Source: Roseivirga thermotolerans (GTDB taxonomy: Bacteria > Bacteroidota > Bacteroidia > Cytophagales > Cyclobacteriaceae). Taken from it: 64,000 nt of DNA. The stretch covers positions 558,001 to 622,000 of the forward strand of contig NZ_BNAG01000002.1 in NCBI RefSeq assembly GCF_014653175.1, in the 5' to 3' direction. Shown here piece after piece: positions 10,301 through 19,637 of this stretch. Position 1 is the first letter of the stretch. Every line of letters starts with the position of its first letter. A program made the position numbers and the translations under genes. The notes beneath the pieces are model-generated. The model did no database searches. It worked only from the letters and a program-made list of their open reading frames with translations, and was not told where the DNA came from.

Positions 10301-13300
10301 CCAGTGCAACTAAAAATGCACTTATGGACAGTGATAAGTTGTCTTTCACCTTTGGTGAGTCTATCCAAAAAGGTTCGGGAACACTAACAGTTTACAGAAC
10401 CAGCGATGATAGCGTGTTAGAAACCATCGATGCTTCTGCTGTAACCATAACTAATCAGCCGCAGTTTTCGCGAGCCTATGCCACCATCAGGTTCTCACAA
10501 ACCTGGGAAAGAGGAGTGTCTTACTATGTGCAGTACGACCAGGGCTTTATACTAAACCTTGACGGAACTAAAGCGCTTGCGGAAGTAAACGATAAGACAA
10601 CCTTTACCTTTACTACCGAAGATTTTGAAGAGGACATTATTACCCGCTTCTTCCCGGCCACAGGAAGCTCTTCCTATGAAGCCGATTCGGAAGATGACTT
10701 TAAGCTCTTTACCAGCCAAAACGTAGGCCTGGAAAGAGACCCGCTAGGAGCTTTTAAAATATACAAAGCCTCTACCAATGAATTGGTGAAGACCATTGCA
10801 TACGATGGAGAAAATAGCAGAGACCTTTCGTATGGAAGTGATGAACCTATTATCCGCTTCGAATTCGATGATGATGAACTGGAGCCGGGAACCGAATACT
10901 ATGTATTGATAGACGATGGCTTTATTGTTTCCTATGAAGAAGCCAGATATCACGTGGGTATTTCCGACCCAACCGTTTGGCGATTCACTACTTTGGCCTT
11001 GCCAAGCACCCCAATGCTCACTGCCACAAGTCCGGCAGACGATGCCACAGATGTGGCCATTTCGGCCAACATAACACTGACCTATAGCGAAAACATTCAG
11101 GCTTATGTATACGGAGAAGGAGGAACCACAGCCAACAATGTGGTGCTATATGATGCCAATGATAATGTGGTTGAAACTTTCCCTGCCAACACCTTGACCT
11201 ACAGTGGTTCTAAAGTAACCATCAATCCGTCTAGCGATTTAGCGTACAATACGGCTTACTACCTTCTGATAGAGAACGAAGCCTTCATTAGCAATAATGA
11301 AGTGAAAACTGCAGCCATTACCGATCCAACGGTGATTAGCTTTACCACGGCAAGCCAGCCTAACACGGCACCGGTAGCTAGTAGTGTAAGCATTGCTGGT
11401 AGCTTAGAAGCCAATCTGCAGCTTACAGGTTCTTATAACTATAGCGATGCAGATACCGATGCAGAATCGGGTTCAACTCTTCAATGGTATGTAGCCGATG
11501 ATGCGAGCGGGGCCAATAGAACTGCAATAAGTGGAGCAACCTCAGGCACATATACCCTCACTTCTTCTGAAGTGGGTAAGTATATCACGTTTGCGGTAAC
11601 ACCAAACGATGGAACGGATGCAGGAACACAAACATTCGCCACCTATACAGGGCCGGTAGTGGCTGCTGTGGTACCTACGGTAATCAGCACTATACCAGCC
11701 GATGGCTCGGTAGATGTGGCCAAAGATGCCAACCTGAGTTTCACCATGAGCGAAACGGTGACCAAAGGAACAGGTAATATCACTCTGACACCTGCAACAG
11801 GAACTGCAACTGTTATTGATGTAACTTCTAATGAGGTGGCTATTTCAGGAGCAGATGTAACTATTAACCCAGACAGTGATTTACTGGAAGGGCAATTCTA
11901 CACGGTTACTTTCGATGCCTCAGCCTTTGTTGATGCCGATGGCAATAATTCAGCAGGACTGACCAGCCAAACCACCTGGAACTTTACAGTAAAAGAAGCC
12001 AATGTGGCTCCAGTGGCGCAGGCAGTGGCCATTAAAAAATCATTGGTTGTTGATGGGGTACTGGAAGGTTCGTACGCATATTCAGATGCGAATGACGACC
12101 CTGAATCGGGTACGACCTTCCAATGGTACCGAGCCGATAATTCTGCAGGTGCTAATAGAGTGGCTATTGCAGGAGCAACCACCAAAAGCTACACCGTTGT
12201 GAATGATGACAATGGTAAGTATTTGAGCTTTGAAGTAACGCCTGGCGATGGTGTATTGACCGGAACAGCAGAAGAAAGCACATTCTTTGGGCCAATAGTG
12301 ATTAACGATGGCTTTACCAATATTGCTCCGGCCTTTACCTCCGATGCCGTCACCACTGTGATGGACAACGAGACATACACCTACACAGTCACCTATGAAG
12401 ACCTGAACAACGATGTGCCTACACTGGTAAAACTGGTGGGCCCTACATGGCTTTCAGTAAACGGATTTGTACTGAGTGGTAACCCTTCTTCATCAGATGT
12501 GGGAGAACATTTAGTACAACTCGAGCTGGCAGATCAGTTCGATGATAAGGCCTATCAGCAATTCACTATTACTGTTGAGGCAAGCAACACAGCACCGTCA
12601 GTAAATGCAGTAAGTACCGATGTAGTGTTCAGTCTGCAAGTAGATGCCCCATTGCGCGGTGTTTATAACTTTATAGATGCCGAATTGGATGCCGATAATT
12701 CCACATTTAAATGGTACCGTTCTGACGACAACTCAGGAACCGGCAAAACAGAAATAGCAGGAGCCACCACCACTACTTATGTATTAACGGCTGCCGATGC
12801 CGGTAAATACATCAGCTTTGAGGTAACACCGAACGATGGTAAGGTTAGTGGTACCGATGTTGAAAGCCTAGCGGTAGGCCCTATTGCCAAGAAAACGCCA
12901 AGCCTTTCACTAAGTGATATAGCCAAAACTTATGGTGATGCCGACTTTGACTTAAGTGCTTCGACCAATTCATCGGGGGCAATTACTTACACCTTCGATA
13001 ATGACCAAACCGGAGCGGCTATCAATGGTTCTACTGTGACCTTGGGTAATGCGGGTGAGATTACCGTTAATGTAAGCCTTGCCGAAGATGCCGAGTATAC
13101 AGCTCGTCAGGTACAAGGCACCATAACAGTGGCTAAAAAGGCCATAGCATTGAAAGCAACCGATGCCGGTAAGGTAGTTGACGATACCGATCCGACCTTA
13201 GAATTTACCGTAACCAGCGGTTCTATAGTTGGTGACGATGAAGTGGTGACCGTAAGCAGAGATGCTGGTGAAGCACCGGGTACTTATGCCATTAACCTGA

Positions 13301-16300
13301 CTGACGGTACCGATGCCGCTAACTATGAAATAACGGCTGTTCCGGGAGTATTCACTATTTCACAAAGAAGCCTGACCATAACAGCCCAGGCCGCAACCAA
13401 AACCTATGGCGACAATGACCCTGACTTTGCTTATTCAATCACCAGTGGTTCATTGAATACCGGTGATGAACTGAGTGGTGCAATTACCAGGGTTGCAGGT
13501 GAAGATGTAGGTACTTATGCCTTGCAGAGTAGCCTGTTCAACCCTAACTACGACATAAGTTTCGTGAGTGCTGACCTGACCATCGAAAAGGCCGATTTGA
13601 CTGCCGCGGCAGACGATCAGACCAAATACTTGGGAGAGGCTAACCCTGAGCTTACCATAAGCTATTCAGGTTTTGTAAATGGAGACTCTAAAGCCAATAT
13701 TACAGAACCGACCATAGCCACCACGGCAACCGAGTCGAGCCCCGTTGGAACGTATGATATCACCCTTACTGGTGGTGCTGCAACTAACTATAACCTCAAT
13801 TTAGTTAATGGTCAACTGACTGTAGAGCAGAGACCATTCATTACCACCTGGGAGATAACCAGCAGAGATGTGAATCGTTCCAGAACATTCTTCAACACTT
13901 TGGGGAGTCACACCTATCTCTACGACATTGATTGGGGTGATGGCACTGTTGAAACAAACCAGACGGGCGCAGCCTCACATACTTATGTGGCTGAGGGCAC
14001 TTACACTGTTAAGGTAAGTGGGCAGTTTCCACAGTTTGAATTGTCTTTCTCCAGACTTCGATCTGTTGAGCAGTGGGGCGATATTGAGTGGAAGAGTATG
14101 GAAGGTGCATTCATCGCTGCTGATTTCGATATCAATGCTACTGATGCTCCAAACCTTACCCAGGTAACCTCAATGAAACGCATGTTCGAGAGAACCTTCA
14201 TTGGTAACCCAGACCTAACATCTTGGGACGTTTCTAACATCACCGATATGTCTGAGATGTTCAAAGAGAGCGATTTTAATGGAGACATAAGTGGCTGGAA
14301 TGTCAGTGCAGTAACCGATATGTCCTACATGTTTGCTCAGGCTGAAAACTTCAATTCATCCATCTCCAACTGGAATACATCCGCTGTTCAAGATATGTCT
14401 TACATGTTCAGCTATGCTCAGAGTTTTGATCAACCAGTTGATGCTTGGGATGTAAGCTCGGTAACATCGATGTCGTCCATGTTTGCTGATGCAGCGGTGT
14501 TCAATCAAGATCTCAATTCATGGGATGTGAGCAGTGTGACTAAAATGGATAAGATGTTCGATAATGCATTGCTATTCAATGGTGATATCACAGGCTGGAA
14601 TGTGAGTAGTGTAACCGATATCTCGAACATGTTTGACGATGCCAAAGCATTCAATCAGGACATCGATGGCTGGAATGTGAGCAACGTAACCAGAATGAAT
14701 GCGATGTTCAATGATGCTGACGCCTTTAACCAAGACCTTAACTCCTGGGATGTGAGCAAGGTGGAAACCTTCCAGGCCATGTTCCAGAATAACGATGCGT
14801 TTAATGGCGACATCAGCAACTGGGATATTTCCAATGCCACTAAATTGGAGCGTATGTTCGAAGATGCCCATGCCTTTAACCAAGACATAGGCAACTGGCA
14901 GCCGACCAATGCCGAAAACCTTACGGCCATGTTCAGAGATGCCAGATCATTTAACCAGAATATTAGCTCATGGAGATTCCCTAATGCCGACAGGCTAAAC
15001 CAAATGTTCTATGAGGCAGCGGCCTTCAATCAGGACATTTCATCGTGGGAGACTGGCAATATTGTAGACATGAGTTCCATGTTCGAAAATGCCGAGTCCT
15101 TTAATCAGAATATTGGAAACTGGGATGTAAGCTCAGTAACCAATTTTGGCAGCATGTTCAGAGGAGCCTCGGTGTTCAATCAGGACATCAGTGAGTGGGA
15201 TATGAGTGCCGCCACAAGCATGAATAGCATGTTCAAAAATGCCTCAGCCTTCAACCAAAATATTAGCGGTTGGAATTTGACTACTGGCGATAATGGCATT
15301 ACCAGCATGAACAACCTGTTTGAAAATGCGACAGCATTCGATCAGGACCTCAGCGCCTGGGACATTTCAGGAGTTCGTAGTCTAAACAGTATTTTTAGCC
15401 ATTCAGGTATGTCGGTGGCTAACTACGATGCTACCCTTATTGGTTGGGCCGCTCAACAATTACAAAGTGATGTCAATTTTGGAGTTGAAGGCCTTCAATA
15501 CTGCGCAGGTGCAGCCGCCAGACAATCTTTGATTGACAACTTCAACTGGACAATAGAGAACGATTCGCAGGCTTGTTCAGCCACGGTGACCATTGCCGAT
15601 GTATCGGCCAATGAAGATGATGGTGCTATTACGGTGACCCTAACTTCCGATGCCTTTGTAGTCGATGGCTTCACGGTAGATGTAAGTACAAGCAATGGAA
15701 CTGCCGAAGCAGGTACGGATTACACCGCTGTGACTGCTGAAACAATCACTTTTGCCGGAACAGTAGGAGAGACCCAAAGCTTTACCATCACCCCAACGGC
15801 CGACTCGAGTGTGGAGAGCGATGAGACACTGATGGTAAGCATGAGCAACTTGGTGACAGATGCTGCGAACACAGTAACCATTACGGATGAGGCGATAATA
15901 ACCATCCTAAACGATGATGTGCCAGTAGTTTCATTCAACACAACGGCTGAGAGCAGTGCAGAATCAGTGACCAGCAGTAGCATTGTGGTGAACCTGGATC
16001 AGGCTGGTCTTTCTGCCGCCACGGTTGACTATACAATAACAGGTACAGCCACAGGAGGTGGAGTAGATTACACCCTTGCTAATGGTTCGCTCAGCTTTGC
16101 AGCAGGAGAGTTAAGTAAAACGATAGACCTGACAATTGTTGACGATGCACTTATTGAGGAAAATGAGACGGTAGTGATAACCCTATCCAATGCCTCTGGT
16201 GCCAGCTTGGGTACCAATACGGTGTTCACTTATACCATAGTGAACAACGATGCACAGGTGACCATTGAAGATGTGAGCCAGTTTGAAGATGGAGAGTCTT

Positions 16301-17859
16301 TCCTAATCACAGCTACACTTGAAGGGACTATAGAAGGCGGATTTACAGTTGATTTATCGACTGCCGATGGCACGGCTACAGTGGCCGATGGAGACTACAC
16401 TGCTGTAAGTGGAGCTACATTAACATTTAGCGGAACCGATGGCGAAACTCAACAACTCGACATTGCACCGGGCGTTGATAGTAAACTCGAAGCCGATGAG
16501 ACCTTTACCGTTTCCTTGAGCAACCTGGCCGGAACCACAGCCAATGTAGTAATCACAGATCAGGCCGTATTGACAATCAAGAATGACGATGTTGCGGCTG
16601 TAACCCTTGCCGATGCCAGCGGAAATGAAGGAGACGGAGCCATTACAGTTACCGCTACCATAGACAATGCCGTTCAGGGCGGGTTCACGGTAGAAGTAAA
16701 TACAGCAGATGGAACAGCAACACTAACCGATAGCGACTACACAGCCGTTGCGGGACAGGTGTTGACCTTTGCCGGAACAGCCGGAGAAACACAAACCTTT
16801 ACCGTAACTCCAACCAACGATCTGGTTATTGAGGCCAATGAAACACTGACCGTTTCAATGAGTAAGTTAAGCACTGCCTTGGGGGTTGATATTACGGATG
16901 GAGCCACGGTAACCATTGTCAATGATGACTTCAATAACTTCCCAACCGACATCACTATAAGTGCCACTTCAATAGCGGAGAACAATGCGTTGGATGCAGC
17001 TATTGGAACACTGACTACGGCCGATGCCGATGCCGGTAACACCCACACTTATGCATTAGTAAGTGGGGCAGGAGATACCGACAATGCCAGCTTCACGGTT
17101 GACGGTTCAACCTTAAAAACGAACAATATTTCGTTCAACTTTGAGGATAAAGCCAGCTACTCTGTTCGTATTGAAACCAACGATGGAGAAGGCGGAACCT
17201 TTGCCAAGGCCTTTGAAATTACGGTGACCAATGTAAACGAAGCACCATTTACGCTGAGCCTTACCAATGCCACCATTGAAGAAGCCGATGAAGCCCAAGA
17301 GGTAGGTCAGCTTATGTCGCTCGACCCGGACAATGGAGACAGCTTTACCTATAGCCTGGTGGCCGGTGATGGCGATGCCGATAATGCGCAGTTTGCCATT
17401 AGTGGCAACACCTTGAGCACAGCCGGAGCCATAGATTTTGAAGATGGAGCAAGCCGAAGCATCCGTGTGCAGGTAGCCGATGCAGGAGGGCTTACTTTCG
17501 AGCAAACCTTCAGCATAACCATTGAAGATGTGGTGGCCGAGCCGGTGAGGGAATACACCCAGAACCAACCAGGTGCCGATGTAAAGAACGTGTTCTCGCC
17601 AAACGGTGATGGAATCAACGAAACCTGGGTGATTGAAGACCTGCTGGACAACCCGTTCAACCAAGTAAAAATCTTTGCACAAGGTGGAAAACTCATCTAC
17701 AGTAAAGTGAATTACACCAACGATTGGGGCGGAACATTCAAAGACAATCCGGTACCGGATGGTACCTACTATTACGAGATACTCATCTTTGAAAACGAGC
17801 AGTCCACAAGCCCAGCCAGAACCATTAAAGGCTTCTTAACCATCATTAGAAACAGATAA
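4309..17859 (+). CDS. Giant mosaic surface protein with T9SS type B sorting domain (4516 residues)
   Basis: Signal peptide (1-26, cut after LLGQ). Cys-rich repeats containing CPDGFTCN lie near 231-340. Two LamG/concanavalin-like domains (about 365-585 and 675-885) are followed by two Ig-like domains, each interrupted by a sortilin-type Asp-box propeller (about 950-1340 and 1453-1872). Next come several SbsA-type Big_5 Ig domains, AIR9-like Ig domains (SDADTDAESG...LQWY pattern), a cadherin-like domain, MBG-type domains with KTYGD motifs (about 2863-3180) and a PKD-like unit (DWGDGTVE). Then about 16 DUF285/PARCEL repeats of 25 residues (about 3300-3700), four Calx-beta domains and two cadherin repeats. 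The C-terminus has NVFSPNGDGINETW and ends in a CHU_C/gliding-associated type B domain. Such proteins are exported by T9SS and held on the surface with a PorP/SprF partner, which is the next gene. I start at 4309 because the ATG at 4249 would bury the signal peptide. Probable adhesin or matrix protein. Confidence 0.9.
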   Translation: MNFNPFIRLVVFVGLLCFGSNSLLGQASRDPYTTLPTPIEVTSFPYLEEGFDSDATANGTPIGMMGQCSDVPCCSGVWYKVTVPSNGSLFAAFDRMNPLGTGLKLYKADSENITETSELTYVSSPMNFCGFKSTMGSDTGYKWSEKYFSEEAKNSDDYDEDWESYYLRADAIEFPVDLSSYPSNGWRTDRTLLVNEHYIESGTYWIYAFNTNQQANLQGEPSRLVIDFVELCPDGFTCNNVSETICSSESFTTTGGQVITETTSVKETIGTTITTYNITVDESITCCPDGFTCNEVNVTECANLSYTTPLGNVITETGSVLDEDTNAQTRTVYNVTFDRAEVDLDVFVDATIAESGNVTYQANTNATGVLSFDKSQQFWVDLNALQDDLDGKSRSVFMWVKTENSVSSNQVLFAVNAANGDNLSFLWVDDDGNNLEVNRGGTTNESSSYNMGGNIWHYVGWTYDHTTGETVTYVDGIENDRFTTGTSVPNASAQYSLGQEFDGGSTSDFYNGDMAEISVWDEVLTGADIREAMKAKINNGHPKYANLVGYYSVFGDCNDDTAVLKDHSGKGNDGVMKNNFVIDFRNVQSVAGFNAVDWYENISWKKDGTEVSTANTFTTNVEAGNYTFTAARSFIQSTDTWSMTVNDNTTTVDQITDETLCSNDPVTRTVTTSQVNYLDFEETESNYIEVNTVANALVGKNRSVFMWINKESNIGSGDFNNVFVLQNTDIDQESRFYLRETEKLAVFDGSSRINSSTALSNGTWYHVGYTYDHSTGETKIYVNGTEEDSGTLNMPVSDGWLALLGARHNDNKPEGFLDGKLAEITIWDKVLSNEEVSAIMTAAPAHDATNLVAAYGTHKNIADNQMRDLTDNGNNGLASHSTIFVTNQEAEITNYDASANYSFSWKKDGAEFDTDATGNITVEEGTSQYSVTYGTPLFQKSDDFSLSYTNLIPTQPVSKTAGVLGSVTFEVEEIAGATYQWYEKKDQKEYTNLNEINAFGTGINGRGQDIFIHENNLLVATGRGLYLSKNLGQTWSYYNALTNGFSTSDYVTKVFATDEKLFAGTLEGLSISDDMGETWSTVFANERVYNVFEYEGDLYVVAGKVYKSEDGGDSWSTFLSNMTYGHNTRLISNIFFHGNTIYVSNSGGLFKSENGGSTWADISLNSSDSYLRHTIAADDNYIFYSFNSAQDLARSSDGGATWEIVFERSNNESGADYIENIKLIDGELYISHLTALYKSSDYGDNWELVFDMEAGDYSFGGFEFVNDDIYVVPAHRNNVVIYSDKVRLSNTNTGTNQIQGATSHQLTVSNLSLDVSGFKYSVVVTKDGCTQTSDNASLTVLDVPVALSYTPSKASTDIAIDTELSIEFSRPVSKGTGELKIYDYATDALVQTLTADDLTIDGTTVSITSGVSLDYATQYYVTLSANLVKDESDVGNLAITNKDTWTFHTACEPLILTQPTNTVGYVVGSATFSVPEVSGASYQWFEKSIGGGTFEEATEITNIPVHQSAFAGNYISSVAATSTKFFAINRAIVPGVSVFVYTTDMGQNWTTVPLGQNGFPNASLITQVRTSGDNVYVGSDSGISISEDNGETWTTISANERGFPDVPYVASLAVDASALVVGTNRGVGISKDGGESWTFVSTQETGFLSQEAVVTVSKSGETIYAGTGNEISISKDGGESWNLVLTSDNGFSINNIVRHITSRGSNVFVSTNEGLLISTDRGDTWTSISSNEQGISEFSSSVSPAVYDGTKLYVSPNGVGLFESDDLGQSWTSISNSLISATNKINRVDLSNNVVFIVNDDTKKVLQLNSDKSLENNPDSSADNQIQGATTATLTINNLTEDLDQSQYFVVVTKANCEEVSNTAVLTVSASVDSPVLNDLTPADDAVDVATNTDFEFVFDQAVAARSGDILIKRTLDDATVATIAVNSDQVTVNGTTVQLSLGDVTLDNGTEYYILIPETAFSVANTEVFFSGIVNKASWSFTTEEAVEALPITSTNPSATKNALMDSDKLSFTFGESIQKGSGTLTVYRTSDDSVLETIDASAVTITNQPQFSRAYATIRFSQTWERGVSYYVQYDQGFILNLDGTKALAEVNDKTTFTFTTEDFEEDIITRFFPATGSSSYEADSEDDFKLFTSQNVGLERDPLGAFKIYKASTNELVKTIAYDGENSRDLSYGSDEPIIRFEFDDDELEPGTEYYVLIDDGFIVSYEEARYHVGISDPTVWRFTTLALPSTPMLTATSPADDATDVAISANITLTYSENIQAYVYGEGGTTANNVVLYDANDNVVETFPANTLTYSGSKVTINPSSDLAYNTAYYLLIENEAFISNNEVKTAAITDPTVISFTTASQPNTAPVASSVSIAGSLEANLQLTGSYNYSDADTDAESGSTLQWYVADDASGANRTAISGATSGTYTLTSSEVGKYITFAVTPNDGTDAGTQTFATYTGPVVAAVVPTVISTIPADGSVDVAKDANLSFTMSETVTKGTGNITLTPATGTATVIDVTSNEVAISGADVTINPDSDLLEGQFYTVTFDASAFVDADGNNSAGLTSQTTWNFTVKEANVAPVAQAVAIKKSLVVDGVLEGSYAYSDANDDPESGTTFQWYRADNSAGANRVAIAGATTKSYTVVNDDNGKYLSFEVTPGDGVLTGTAEESTFFGPIVINDGFTNIAPAFTSDAVTTVMDNETYTYTVTYEDLNNDVPTLVKLVGPTWLSVNGFVLSGNPSSSDVGEHLVQLELADQFDDKAYQQFTITVEASNTAPSVNAVSTDVVFSLQVDAPLRGVYNFIDAELDADNSTFKWYRSDDNSGTGKTEIAGATTTTYVLTAADAGKYISFEVTPNDGKVSGTDVESLAVGPIAKKTPSLSLSDIAKTYGDADFDLSASTNSSGAITYTFDNDQTGAAINGSTVTLGNAGEITVNVSLAEDAEYTARQVQGTITVAKKAIALKATDAGKVVDDTDPTLEFTVTSGSIVGDDEVVTVSRDAGEAPGTYAINLTDGTDAANYEITAVPGVFTISQRSLTITAQAATKTYGDNDPDFAYSITSGSLNTGDELSGAITRVAGEDVGTYALQSSLFNPNYDISFVSADLTIEKADLTAAADDQTKYLGEANPELTISYSGFVNGDSKANITEPTIATTATESSPVGTYDITLTGGAATNYNLNLVNGQLTVEQRPFITTWEITSRDVNRSRTFFNTLGSHTYLYDIDWGDGTVETNQTGAASHTYVAEGTYTVKVSGQFPQFELSFSRLRSVEQWGDIEWKSMEGAFIAADFDINATDAPNLTQVTSMKRMFERTFIGNPDLTSWDVSNITDMSEMFKESDFNGDISGWNVSAVTDMSYMFAQAENFNSSISNWNTSAVQDMSYMFSYAQSFDQPVDAWDVSSVTSMSSMFADAAVFNQDLNSWDVSSVTKMDKMFDNALLFNGDITGWNVSSVTDISNMFDDAKAFNQDIDGWNVSNVTRMNAMFNDADAFNQDLNSWDVSKVETFQAMFQNNDAFNGDISNWDISNATKLERMFEDAHAFNQDIGNWQPTNAENLTAMFRDARSFNQNISSWRFPNADRLNQMFYEAAAFNQDISSWETGNIVDMSSMFENAESFNQNIGNWDVSSVTNFGSMFRGASVFNQDISEWDMSAATSMNSMFKNASAFNQNISGWNLTTGDNGITSMNNLFENATAFDQDLSAWDISGVRSLNSIFSHSGMSVANYDATLIGWAAQQLQSDVNFGVEGLQYCAGAAARQSLIDNFNWTIENDSQACSATVTIADVSANEDDGAITVTLTSDAFVVDGFTVDVSTSNGTAEAGTDYTAVTAETITFAGTVGETQSFTITPTADSSVESDETLMVSMSNLVTDAANTVTITDEAIITILNDDVPVVSFNTTAESSAESVTSSSIVVNLDQAGLSAATVDYTITGTATGGGVDYTLANGSLSFAAGELSKTIDLTIVDDALIEENETVVITLSNASGASLGTNTVFTYTIVNNDAQVTIEDVSQFEDGESFLITATLEGTIEGGFTVDLSTADGTATVADGDYTAVSGATLTFSGTDGETQQLDIAPGVDSKLEADETFTVSLSNLAGTTANVVITDQAVLTIKNDDVAAVTLADASGNEGDGAITVTATIDNAVQGGFTVEVNTADGTATLTDSDYTAVAGQVLTFAGTAGETQTFTVTPTNDLVIEANETLTVSMSKLSTALGVDITDGATVTIVNDDFNNFPTDITISATSIAENNALDAAIGTLTTADADAGNTHTYALVSGAGDTDNASFTVDGSTLKTNNISFNFEDKASYSVRIETNDGEGGTFAKAFEITVTNVNEAPFTLSLTNATIEEADEAQEVGQLMSLDPDNGDSFTYSLVAGDGDADNAQFAISGNTLSTAGAIDFEDGASRSIRVQVADAGGLTFEQTFSITIEDVVAEPVREYTQNQPGADVKNVFSPNGDGINETWVIEDLLDNPFNQVKIFAQGGKLIYSKVNYTNDWGGTFKDNPVPDGTYYYEILIFENEQSTSPARTIKGFLTIIRNR
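14170..15420 (+). repeat. About 16 tandem 75-bp coding repeats (DUF285/PARCEL type)
   Basis: Within the giant gene, units of 25 codons with the pattern AFNQDISxWDVSxVTxMxxMF repeat about sixteen times. The family was described as palindromic amphipathic repeat coding elements, spread by horizontal transfer among bacteria and protists and shared with Mycoplasma lipoproteins and BspA-like proteins. The last units degrade (one contains an insertion before SMNNLFENA), and the array ends with a Cys-containing cap. Confidence 0.85.
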
Positions 17860-17870
17860 ACATCAAAGTC

Positions 17871-19511
17871 ATGCATAAGCAAATGAAAAACATCAGAAAC
17901 AAATTCATCCTTGCCTTCACTATGGCTTTGATTGCAGTAGGGGCCAAGGCACAGCAAGTACCTTTGTACAACCAGTATTACAATGCCGCAACCTTGGCTT
18001 ACCCTTCCGGGGCAGTCTTTCAGGAGCACCGTTACATAAGTTTAGTGTACCGCGACCAGTTTGGGGGGCTGGTCGGTGCTCCAAAAAACTTCGCCCTGGC
18101 CTATAACTCCACCTTTAGAAATAAACTGGCCTTTACCGGTAACCTGACCACAGCCGATATAGGCTTCACCAGCCAGGTAAAACTTTCAGGAGGAGTAGGT
18201 TATAAGCTGTTTGGCGAAGGAAACGATGGACTGAGCATAGGTAGCCAGGTTGGTCTTTCCTTCTTCAGTCTGAACGAAGAAAGAGTGAACCCGGAAAACC
18301 CATCGGACAATGTGCTGGTAGACCTACTGGGCAATAACGGAAGCTCCTTGAGTGTAGACTTATCGGCCAGCTACAGACGTGGCAGATTAGGCGTAGACGT
18401 GGCCGTTCCAACCGTAATCAACCAAAGCCTGTCAGACGATGCCTATATCCGCATTAACGATGACAACGTGCCTGACTTTATAGGAGGCGTGCGTTACAGC
18501 TTTACCATTAATCCGGATCTGAGCCTGACACCCTATTTGGGCATGAGGATGAGAGAAACCATAGGTGCCGAACTAGACCTGATGGCTCAGGCCAATTTCA
18601 AGGAAAAATTCAGTGCCTCATTAGGCTATCGTGATAACTATGGCCCATCCATAGGCTTTGGTGCCCAGGTGTTGCCCAAGCTGTTGTTTAACTACAACTA
18701 TGATTTTGGGCAGAAAGACGCCCCGTTCCTGGCCGATGGCTTCAATGAATTTGGTGTTCACTATCAACTCAATACCCCGGAAGAAAAGGCCAATGTGTGT
18801 GAAGAAGAAGGGCTTGCCGTAGTGAACAGAATCATAGACCAGCGCATTTTCGATGAGAACCTGGTGAATCCGGAAGACAAGGAAAAGGCCCTGTGCTACT
18901 TGAAGAGCCTGGAAGAAGGCAAAAAGAAAGAGAAGAACCAAAGAGCCGAAGAAGCCTACAAAGCACTGTTTGAGAAGATAGAGCAAGAAGAGCTGGCCAA
19001 GGTAGAAGCCGCACGACTAGAAGCCCTGAGAGCTGAAAAAGCAAGACAAGACTCTATCAAGAATGCAGAAGCTGAAAGAGAGAGAAAGCGTATTGAGGCT
19101 ATAGAACTGGCAAGAATGAAAGAGTTGGAGAGACTGGCATTAGAAAGGGAGCAAGAAATAAAAAGAGCCCTGAGCCTGGCTACAGAATCAGTTGCCTTTA
19201 ACTCCGGTAGTGCCAACCTGAAAGAAGAGTCGCACGATGCGCTCAATCAGGTGGCCGAGTTAATGACTGCCAACCCAGAGTTGAGACTCAAGCTATCGGG
19301 CTATACAGACAATAGCGGTAATGCCCAGTCTAATCTGGAACTGTCCAAACGCAGGGCAGAGGCAGTTAAGGCCTACCTGATGAGCAAGGGAATTGAGGCC
19401 GACAGGTTAGAGGCCGAAGGCTATGGCATAGCCAATCCAAGGGCTGATAACAATACTGCAGAAGGCCGGGCCCTTAACAGAAGGGTAGAAATGGAAATCA
19501 TTAAAAAATAA
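17871..19511 (+). CDS. PorP/SprF-family T9SS outer-membrane protein fused to an OmpA domain
   Basis: A 546-residue fusion. A signal peptide (ending AKAQ) is followed by a PorP/SprF-type beta-barrel of about 280 residues that opens with VPLYNQYYNAATLAYPSG. A Lys/Glu-rich coiled coil (about 310-430) links it to an OmpA-like peptidoglycan-binding domain (436-546) with GYTDNSGN and LSKRRAEAV. PorP/SprF proteins act in type IX secretion, and stand-alone relatives next to type B substrates are thought to attach that substrate to the cell. The gene begins 12 bases after the giant protein ends, so the two form one operon, and the OmpA domain would tie the anchor to peptidoglycan. An ATG at 17883 is an equally good start. 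A strong terminator follows. Confidence 0.92.
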   Translation: MHKQMKNIRNKFILAFTMALIAVGAKAQQVPLYNQYYNAATLAYPSGAVFQEHRYISLVYRDQFGGLVGAPKNFALAYNSTFRNKLAFTGNLTTADIGFTSQVKLSGGVGYKLFGEGNDGLSIGSQVGLSFFSLNEERVNPENPSDNVLVDLLGNNGSSLSVDLSASYRRGRLGVDVAVPTVINQSLSDDAYIRINDDNVPDFIGGVRYSFTINPDLSLTPYLGMRMRETIGAELDLMAQANFKEKFSASLGYRDNYGPSIGFGAQVLPKLLFNYNYDFGQKDAPFLADGFNEFGVHYQLNTPEEKANVCEEEGLAVVNRIIDQRIFDENLVNPEDKEKALCYLKSLEEGKKKEKNQRAEEAYKALFEKIEQEELAKVEAARLEALRAEKARQDSIKNAEAERERKRIEAIELARMKELERLALEREQEIKRALSLATESVAFNSGSANLKEESHDALNQVAELMTANPELRLKLSGYTDNSGNAQSNLELSKRRAEAVKAYLMSKGIEADRLEAEGYGIANPRADNNTAEGRALNRRVEMEIIKK

Positions 19512-19550
19512 GTTGATGGGCTATTGAAGGTTGAGGTTAATAGCCAAAAT

Positions 19551-19577
19551 AAAAAGCCACCGTACGGGTGGCTTTTT
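19551..19577 (+). terminator. Rho-independent terminator
   Basis: The hairpin AAAAAGCCACC / GGTGGCTTTTT, with a short GTACG loop, ends in a T run 40 bases after the PorP/SprF-OmpA stop codon. It closes the giant surface-protein operon. Confidence 0.9.
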
Positions 19578-19637
19578 ATGGTTAGGTCAAAACGGATAAT
19601 CTTAGTATTTTCACTGAATAATTAAAAACCCTATACA

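Noticed and set aside
17113-17682. 189-codon frame on the minus strand inside the giant gene
   Set aside because: It is antisense to clearly folded cadherin and sorting domains; its length follows from the biased codon use of the repeats.
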